In this document: positions 7,229 to 12,592 of the stretch, one piece after another | Layout of the letters: each line of letters starts with the position of its first letter | How positions within the stretch are numbered: the stretch's first letter is position 1 | Assembly (NCBI GenBank): GCA_023255355.1 | Contig: JALRIU010000097.1 | Span: 1-12,592 of the forward strand | Direction of reading: 5' to 3' | Source of the DNA: Pseudomonadales bacterium | GTDB lineage: Bacteria > Pseudomonadota > Gammaproteobacteria > Pseudomonadales > JAHEIH01 | Length of the DNA: 12,592 bases | Position numbers and translations under genes: made by a program | Notes under the pieces: generated by a model | What the model was told of the DNA's origin: nothing | The model's database searches: none | The model's input: only the letters and a program-made list of their open reading frames with translations

Positions 7229-7705
7229 ATGAAGCTGGATCGTATTGATCGACGTATCCTTAAAGAGCTACAAGCCAACGCGCGGATTTCTAATTTGGAG
7301 CTTGCTGATAAGATCGGTCTGTCTCCAACACCCTGTTCTCGTCGGGTTAAACAGCTTGAAGATAGTGGCATTATCGACCGGCATGTAACCTTACTGAATT
7401 CCAATAAGCTAGGTTTGAAACTCACCGCTATCATTGGTATTTCGATGGATCGGCATACCCCAGAACGTTTTGCTAATTTCGAGCAAGCTGTCGCTGAGTT
7501 TGATGAGGTCGTCGAGTGCAACGTGGTTACTGGTCAATCAGCAGATTACTTATTAAAAGTCATGATCCCTGATATGGCGTATTATGAAGAATTCCTTTTA
7601 GGCCGTTTGACCCGAATCGAGGGCGTCTCGGGTGTTCATTCAAGCTTTGTATTGCGTTCCGTGATCAGAAAAACGGAGCTGCCCCTGTTGCATATTGTTG
7701 AATAG
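7229..7705 (+). CDS. Lrp/AsnC family transcriptional regulator
   Basis: The 158-residue protein has the standard two-part layout. An N-terminal helix-turn-helix covers about residues 3-55 (LDRIDRRILKELQANARISN, then LELADKIGLSPTPCSRRVKQ as second and recognition helices). The C-terminal AsnC/RAM effector-binding domain covers about 68-150, with the family's EFDEVVECNVVTGQSADYLL stretch. The family forms dimers to octamers or larger, binds amino acids or related acids, and often controls a neighbouring gene. The start at 7229 has AGGAG at 7215-7219. It lies 113 bases upstream of the isocitrate dehydrogenase on the same strand. Control of that gene and the aminotransferase is a reasonable inference. 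The effector is unknown, and it is not called lrp itself because paralogues are common. Confidence 0.93.
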   Translation: MKLDRIDRRILKELQANARISNLELADKIGLSPTPCSRRVKQLEDSGIIDRHVTLLNSNKLGLKLTAIIGISMDRHTPERFANFEQAVAEFDEVVECNVVTGQSADYLLKVMIPDMAYYEEFLLGRLTRIEGVSGVHSSFVLRSVIRKTELPLLHIVE

Positions 7706-7713
7706 CGACTATG

Positions 7714-7745
7714 GTCTAGTTGATTGCATGGGTGTTTTTCTAGAC
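7714..7745. promoter_or_regulatory. Inverted repeat between the Lrp gene and the isocitrate dehydrogenase gene
   Basis: GTCTAG (7714-7719) and CTAGAC (7740-7745) are exact inverted repeats 20 bases apart, centred about 90 bases before the dehydrogenase start. Arms on successive helical faces could bind a dimeric regulator such as the neighbouring Lrp-type protein, or could close a weak hairpin behind that gene. Six-base arms can occur by chance. Confidence 0.25.
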
Positions 7746-7818
7746 ACTTTACTGCTTTGTTGCCACGCTTTACCCAGTGTGGTGTGTCTTGCCTTTAACA
7801 ACCTTTAAAGGAATAAGC

Positions 7819-9564
7819 ATGAGCTCCAAGATAAACGTGAAAAGTCCACTCGTTGTGTTACATGGTGACGAGATGGCACAGGTCGCCTTTGAGCAAATTC
7901 TCGAAAAATTTGTCAGAGCGCCATTAAATATTGATTTGATCGAGATCGATCTAACGGCTGAGAATCGCCTTGCCACCAATGGTCGTGCCGTCAATGAGGC
8001 GATCGACGCCTTAAATACCCATGGTGTAGGGATTAAAAACGCGGGTATGACAGTTAACCGTGCCCAACTCGACGAGTTGCTTGCAAAACACCAAAACATT
8101 CAAGAAGAACAGCTCGATAAGCTGGCCACGAAATCACCCAATGGTGCTATCCGTAAAGGCATTGGCGGCAATATTACACGTGAAGATATTCCGTTTAATA
8201 ATCTCAAGGTGAATACGCCGGATTGGATCGGTCGAGATATTGTCGTCGACACCATGGAAAATGGTGGCATCAAAGAGGCATATAGTGATGTTTCTGACGT
8301 TACCGGCATAATTAAAGTGCTTTTTGTCGGTGATAGCGGCAACCCTGTGGAACTTCATCGTCGTGAAATTAATAAAGGCGATCCTTGGCTGATTAGCAGC
8401 AACGATATGGTAGATGTCGAGGCTTGGACGCACGCTTTCTTCAAGCGCGCGATTGCTGAAAAACGCGATATTTACCTCGGTTTAAAGGATACAGTTATAC
8501 CGGGTTATGACGGTGTAATGCGTCAAACCATCGAACACATTTATGTGCGTGATTATAAATCTCAGGTCGAGGACCTAGGGCTTAAATATCACTATGAATT
8601 GATTGATGCACAGGCTGCCAGAGTGGTTGCAAACCCTCCAGATAGAGCCATTTGGGGGGTGCCAGACAATAATACCGGGCGTAAGTTATTTAAACTCGTT
8701 GAGGCATTAAAAGCTTACGGTATTCCTGACCGCAAGACCCATGTGTCTATTTCGCGAATGAGTGCCGGTGGTGGTGACCAATATGGCAGTTTTAACATGG
8801 CAGCGAAAGAAAACGGCATTTTAAAGATTGTGCTAGACGGCGTTGAGCAACATGCCCGCCGTGTTAAGCAAGGTGATCCCTTGTTGTTTATGTCGAATGA
8901 CCGCCAGGCAATTAAAGATTGGGTAAAACAGGTCTTTCGTGATGCCGCCGAAAACGATAAAGAAATTTATTTTGGATTAAAACGCGAGTACATGAAATAC
9001 GATGTCGCTTTCAGTGATGTGATTCGTGAGTCTCGCCAAGAGTTGGCAGATGGTGGTATTAGCGTTCTTCCCTCGTTCATGATCATGCGGCCATCGAGTC
9101 AGCTACGCAAGATGATTACCGACCCCTCACGGAATGCGCTTTACCCTGCCCAAAACCTTGATGGAGATATATTTTCGGATATCTCTGCTGCACTGGGTGG
9201 CAGTTTGGCAACGGCCAGCTCAGTCATCGAGAGCAAGACGGGCGTGATGCTCTATGAAGCACCCCATGGTACAGCCCATGATCTCTATCTTAAATGGCTT
9301 GAGACCAAGGGTGAGGTCGCTATTTTTAACTCATCAGCGTTGATATATGCTGTGGCAAATGCACTGCAAACGCTGGCTAAACGAGAACATAATGAAGGCC
9401 TTGAGCATTATGCGCTGAGCATGAAACGTGCCTTAATAGATACGGTTGAACAAGGCACTATTACAGGTGATTTAAAAGGTAAAACCCTTTCACCAGAAAA
9501 AGAAAATGTTGTCGACATGCACGGCTTTTTAGCCGCTGTAGAAAAAAATCTGCACAAAAACTAG
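7819..9564 (+). CDS. Type II isocitrate dehydrogenase, probably NAD-dependent, with duplicated clasp-like domain
   Basis: Predicted to oxidise isocitrate to 2-oxoglutarate and CO2. ATG 7819 is chosen over an upstream GTG at 7777 because AAAGGA (7807-7812) precedes it and homology begins at INVKSPLVVLHGDEMA. The 581 residues compare with about 415 in eukaryote-type (type II) enzymes. Counterparts of human IDH1 active-site residues are Thr78, Ser106, Arg112, Arg121, Arg139, Lys223, Thr225, and metal ligands Asp263, Asp450 and Asp454. The cofactor loop reads HGTAHDLY: Asp488 and Leu489 replace the NADP-selecting Arg-His, as in NAD-using relatives. About 165 extra residues (roughly 281-440) lie just before NLDGDIFSD and repeat the clasp region: 187-223 and 352-388 align without gaps with 15 of 37 identical (GDP, SND, IY-GLK). 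The next gene starts 8 bases on. From memory, a type II NAD-specific enzyme is known from Congregibacter litoralis; whether it shares this architecture I cannot check. Confidence 0.87.
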   Translation: MSSKINVKSPLVVLHGDEMAQVAFEQILEKFVRAPLNIDLIEIDLTAENRLATNGRAVNEAIDALNTHGVGIKNAGMTVNRAQLDELLAKHQNIQEEQLDKLATKSPNGAIRKGIGGNITREDIPFNNLKVNTPDWIGRDIVVDTMENGGIKEAYSDVSDVTGIIKVLFVGDSGNPVELHRREINKGDPWLISSNDMVDVEAWTHAFFKRAIAEKRDIYLGLKDTVIPGYDGVMRQTIEHIYVRDYKSQVEDLGLKYHYELIDAQAARVVANPPDRAIWGVPDNNTGRKLFKLVEALKAYGIPDRKTHVSISRMSAGGGDQYGSFNMAAKENGILKIVLDGVEQHARRVKQGDPLLFMSNDRQAIKDWVKQVFRDAAENDKEIYFGLKREYMKYDVAFSDVIRESRQELADGGISVLPSFMIMRPSSQLRKMITDPSRNALYPAQNLDGDIFSDISAALGGSLATASSVIESKTGVMLYEAPHGTAHDLYLKWLETKGEVAIFNSSALIYAVANALQTLAKREHNEGLEHYALSMKRALIDTVEQGTITGDLKGKTLSPEKENVVDMHGFLAAVEKNLHKN

Positions 9565-9572
9565 GACGAAAA

Positions 9573-10754
9573 ATGACACAACCTTTCCACCCCCCACAAA
9601 GAACGCTAATGGGCCCTGGCCCTTCTGATGTTAACCCCCGTATTCTTGAGGCGATGTCGCGCCCTACTATTGGCCACTTGGATCCTCAGTTCATCACTTT
9701 GATGGATGACATAAAAGCAAAATTACAGTGGGTCTTTCAAACCAAAAATGCACTCACACTGCCAATCTCCGCCCCTGGTTCTGCGGGTATGGAAGCGTGT
9801 TTCGTCAATCTGCTTGAGGCCGGCGATAAGGTGATTGTCTGTCAGAATGGTGTGTTCGGCGGTCGCATGAAAGAAAATGTTGAGCGCTGTGGTGCAACCG
9901 CGGTGATGGTGGAAAATGCCTGGGGCGAACCGGTTGATCCTGCAAAGGTAGCGGCGGCTATTGCGGCGCATCCCGATGCCAAAGTGCTTGCCTTCGTGCA
10001 TGCAGAAACCTCAACGGGTGCCCAGTCTGACGCTAAAGCGCTATGTGCATTAGCAACCAAAGCGGGCATGTTAAGTATTGTTGATACCGTCACTTCGTTG
10101 GCAGGCACCGTGGTTGCTGTTGATGAATGGGGTGCCGATGCTGTCTATTCTGGGACCCAAAAATGTATGTCCTGTGTGCCTGGCATTTCTCCAGTCACGT
10201 TCAGCCCCAAAGCGGTCGAGGTGATTCAAAACCGTAAATCCAAAGTGCAAAGTTGGTTCTTAGACATGAACCTTGTGGTGGCTTATTGGGGGGGTGAGAC
10301 AAAGCGTACTTATCACCACACCGCGCCGATTAATGCCTTATATGCCTTGCACGAAGCACTTTGTATCGTTGAAGAAGAAGGTCTCGAAGCCTCTTGGGCG
10401 CGCCATGCATTACACCATAAAGCCTTGGCCGCAGGGCTTGAGGCAATGGGGATTAGCTTTGTTGTTGATGAGCCTTATCGTTTACCACAACTTAATACGA
10501 TTAATATTCCAGCGGGGGCCGACGATATTGCCGTGCGCAGTGCCTTATTGCAGGAATACTCGCTCGAAATAGGTGCAGGACTTGGCGCATTAGCAGGTAA
10601 AACCTGGCGCATTGGCTTAATGGGACATGCGGCCAATCGCAAAAATGTTTTACTGTGTCTCGACGCCCTTGAAAATGTACTCGCAGGTCAAGGGGTAGCG
10701 ATTAACTGTGGTGTTGCTGCCCAAGCCGCTATTCAAGTATACAAAAACACATAA
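9573..10754 (+). CDS. Class V aminotransferase, alanine/serine-glyoxylate aminotransferase family
   Basis: A PLP enzyme of the AGXT family, expected to transfer the amino group of alanine or serine to glyoxylate, giving glycine and pyruvate or hydroxypyruvate. The 393 residues align along their whole length with human AGT1: LMGPGPSDVNPRILEAM near the start, VFQTKNALTLPISAPGS (54-70), AETSTGA (144-150), Asp171 for the pyridine nitrogen, YSGTQKCMS with the Schiff-base Lys197, YHHTAP (247-252), and WRIGLMG with Arg346 for the substrate carboxylate. AGGA overlapping the previous stop codon (9563-9566) serves as ribosome site, and the gap to the dehydrogenase is 8 bases, so the two genes are very likely co-transcribed and perhaps translationally coupled. 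The amino donor cannot be told from sequence; serine-pyruvate or related activity is possible. Confidence 0.9.
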   Translation: MTQPFHPPQRTLMGPGPSDVNPRILEAMSRPTIGHLDPQFITLMDDIKAKLQWVFQTKNALTLPISAPGSAGMEACFVNLLEAGDKVIVCQNGVFGGRMKENVERCGATAVMVENAWGEPVDPAKVAAAIAAHPDAKVLAFVHAETSTGAQSDAKALCALATKAGMLSIVDTVTSLAGTVVAVDEWGADAVYSGTQKCMSCVPGISPVTFSPKAVEVIQNRKSKVQSWFLDMNLVVAYWGGETKRTYHHTAPINALYALHEALCIVEEEGLEASWARHALHHKALAAGLEAMGISFVVDEPYRLPQLNTINIPAGADDIAVRSALLQEYSLEIGAGLGALAGKTWRIGLMGHAANRKNVLLCLDALENVLAGQGVAINCGVAAQAAIQVYKNT

Positions 10755-10769
10755 CTAAGGAGACGAGCC

Positions 10770-12515
10770 ATGCGCGGGCTTATTTTGGTTTTTTCACTGA
10801 TTTGTAGCCTGCCGGGCATCGCTGCAACGCTCGACGAATTGATCGAGCAAGATTGGACGATGCTAATCAGTCGAAGCCCTTTAATGGCAACCTCGTCTGG
10901 CTTGGCCGGTTATAACCATCTATTGGACGATGCTAGTTTTGAGGCACTGCAGGCTTATCGTGCAGAAGATTCAGCGCTACTCACCCAGATAGATGAACTC
11001 GATACCTCTGCATTAGAAAATCAACACCAAATCAACCATGCCCTTTTGCGCTGGCGGGTAGCGAGCCGTATTGAAAGCTTTGATATCGGCGAGTACACCA
11101 TGCCCCTCAATACTTTTTGGTCGTTTTTTAATTCGCCGGTGCAAACCATGGCCGACACCCCGCTTCGTACCGAAAAGGATTTTAGAGATTTACATCTAAG
11201 ACTGCGTGCCATGCCGCTATTTTTTAAACAAAACCAAGATAATATGCGCAAGGGTTTAGCACAGGGTCTGATTTTACCGAGTATTGTTGTCGAGGCTGTT
11301 ATGGGTACCATCGATGCCCAGATCTACCAAGATTCGGCGCAAAACCCCTTATGGCAAAAGGCCACTGCCTATCCAGAAAAGTTTTCCGACACTCTTCAAA
11401 CTGAACTGAGTTTAGAGCTAGATATAGCCCTAACTATGGGTTTTAAAGCAGCCTTTACCGAGTTTAGCCGTTTCATGCACGAAGAATATCTACCTGCGGC
11501 AAGACAATCGGTCGGCGCGTCGCAAATGACCAACGGTGAGGCCTATTATCAGTCACAGATTCATCAGTACGTGACCAGCGATGAGTGGAGCGCCAAAGAT
11601 ATTCACCAGATTGGTTTAAATGAAGTCGCGCGGATCCGCAATGAAATGGATCAGGTCATAGCTCAAACTGGCTTCGAAGGGAGTTTTGCAGAGTTTGCTG
11701 AATTTTTAAGAACCTCTTCACAGTTTTATTCGCCAACGGCGCGTGATCTTTTAAAAGAAGCTTCCTATATCGCCAAACGCATTGACTATGTCATGCCAAA
11801 ATTCTTTAAAACCCTGCCGCGCAATCCCTATGGTGTGCAAGAAGTGCCGGCAGAGATAGCCCCTGCTTATTCTACTGCCGCTTATTGGCCCGCCATGGTT
11901 GGCGGAGATCGCGGCGGTGCCTACATGGTCAATACCTATCGTTTAAATCAGCGTCCTTTGTATGAACTTCCTGCTTTGACGTTGCACGAGTCTGTTCCAG
12001 GTCACCATCATCAGGGCTCGCTGTCACAAGAATTAGAAAATGTCCCCGAGTTTCGTAAGCACTTGTACTTTAGTGCCTATGGTGAAGGCTGGGGACTTTA
12101 TGCCGAAAAACTCGGTATTGAAATGGATATCTATGAGGATGCCTATCAGCACTTTGGCCGTTTGAGCTACGAAATGTGGCGTGCTTGCCGTTTAGTGATT
12201 GATACAGGCATCCACGCTATGGGGTGGACTCGTCAGCAAGGACTAGATTATTTGGCTGACAACACCGCCCTTTCGCTAGAAAATGTGCGCTCAGAAGTCG
12301 ATCGCTATATTTCATGGCCAGGACAAGCCCTAAGTTACAAAATGGGTGAGTTAACGATTTGGGAGTTACGGCATGAAGCAGAGGCTGCGCTTGGTGAGCG
12401 CTTTGACCTACGTGAGTTTCATGATGCGGTCTTGTTAAATGGTGCACTACCACTTGATCTGTTAAGGGCGCAGGTAAGGCGCTGGATTAATGCCCAGCTT
12501 TCAGAGGCTGCTTAA
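10770..12515 (+). CDS. Exported DUF885 family putative zinc metalloprotein
   Basis: The 581-residue protein has a Sec signal peptide (about 1-19, ending GIAA) and the DUF885 fold. The family's metal motif is present as LHESVPGHHHQ, with His406, Glu407 and His412/His413, followed by the conserved AYGEGWGLYAEKLG (436-449), where Glu439 is a likely further ligand. Later RACRLVIDTGIHAMGW (471-486) and the ALSYKMG stretch (520-526) are typical too. DUF885 members are thought to be metallopeptidases distantly like other gluzincins, but few have been tested, so peptidase activity is inference. Action in the periplasm or outside the cell is implied by the signal. AAGGAG lies directly in the 15-base gap to the aminotransferase, so it belongs to the same transcription unit. 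The C-terminus is complete. Confidence 0.88.
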   Translation: MRGLILVFSLICSLPGIAATLDELIEQDWTMLISRSPLMATSSGLAGYNHLLDDASFEALQAYRAEDSALLTQIDELDTSALENQHQINHALLRWRVASRIESFDIGEYTMPLNTFWSFFNSPVQTMADTPLRTEKDFRDLHLRLRAMPLFFKQNQDNMRKGLAQGLILPSIVVEAVMGTIDAQIYQDSAQNPLWQKATAYPEKFSDTLQTELSLELDIALTMGFKAAFTEFSRFMHEEYLPAARQSVGASQMTNGEAYYQSQIHQYVTSDEWSAKDIHQIGLNEVARIRNEMDQVIAQTGFEGSFAEFAEFLRTSSQFYSPTARDLLKEASYIAKRIDYVMPKFFKTLPRNPYGVQEVPAEIAPAYSTAAYWPAMVGGDRGGAYMVNTYRLNQRPLYELPALTLHESVPGHHHQGSLSQELENVPEFRKHLYFSAYGEGWGLYAEKLGIEMDIYEDAYQHFGRLSYEMWRACRLVIDTGIHAMGWTRQQGLDYLADNTALSLENVRSEVDRYISWPGQALSYKMGELTIWELRHEAEAALGERFDLREFHDAVLLNGALPLDLLRAQVRRWINAQLSEAA

Positions 12516-12522
12516 ATAAAAT

Positions 12523-12592
12523 ATGTCTGATGTTAAAGGCTTAACGTCGGGTCGATTATTACTGGTTATTCTTTCCGCCTTAATAGCGATTG
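12523..12592 (+). CDS. Start of a membrane or exported protein (3' end outside window)
   Basis: ATG at 12523, 7 bases after the DUF885 stop, opens a frame of 23 codons to the window edge: MSDVKGLTSGRLLLVILSAL then IAI. A short polar N-terminus followed by an uninterrupted hydrophobic run from residue 12 looks like a first transmembrane helix or signal anchor. No clear ribosome site is present. Spacing suggests continuation of the operon. The family cannot be told from this length. Confidence 0.5.
   Translation, partial: MSDVKGLTSGRLLLVILSALIAI

Noticed and set aside
7777..7818. An upstream GTG start for the isocitrate dehydrogenase, adding 14 residues
   Set aside because: No ribosome site precedes it, the added residues have no counterpart in the family, and ATG 7819 has AAAGGA at a good distance.

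Overview
The window reads as a chromosomal segment of a marine-type gammaproteobacterium. The ParE protein is near-identical in layout to the Escherichia coli protein, and a cpdA-like gene lies just upstream of it, as in many gammaproteobacteria. The sulfatase and the unusual eukaryote-like (type II) isocitrate dehydrogenase point towards marine lineages such as the Congregibacter/OM60 relatives; that placement is inference. All genes that I accept lie on the + strand. Nothing indicates a prophage, plasmid, integron or CRISPR locus.

Layout: (1) 1-714, the 3' part of a CpdA-like cyclic-AMP phosphodiesterase, ending at a palindromic terminator candidate. (2) 864-2753, parE, followed by a convincing rho-independent terminator. 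(3) 2871-4829, a lipoprotein with the M1-aminopeptidase scaffold whose zinc/catalytic motif is gone, apparently a pseudo-peptidase. (4) 4909-5352, a stand-alone two-CBS-domain protein. (5) 5401-6924, an exported formylglycine-type sulfatase. (6) 6925-7228, a 304-base non-coding stretch holding a ~120-bp repeat unit with a long imperfect hairpin, a second broken copy of that unit, and a REP-like palindrome exactly at the break. (7) 7229-7705, an Lrp/AsnC regulator. (8) 7819-12515, a tightly spaced run: isocitrate dehydrogenase with an internally duplicated clasp-like domain, an alanine/serine-glyoxylate aminotransferase, and an exported DUF885 metalloprotein, with a further membrane-type ORF starting at 12523 and leaving the window.

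The Lrp gene and the run after it form the most coherent functional block: an amino-acid-responsive type of regulator beside a TCA-cycle/glyoxylate-node dehydrogenase, a glyoxylate-consuming transaminase and a probable peptidase. Spacings of 8, 15 and 7 bases suggest one transcript. A link between isocitrate oxidation, glyoxylate/glycine metabolism and peptide use is plausible but is inference from context.

The strongest points for follow-up are the isocitrate dehydrogenase with two collinear clasp-like segments and an NAD-type cofactor signature, the catalytically dead M1 lipoprotein, and the composite repeat between the sulfatase and the Lrp gene.
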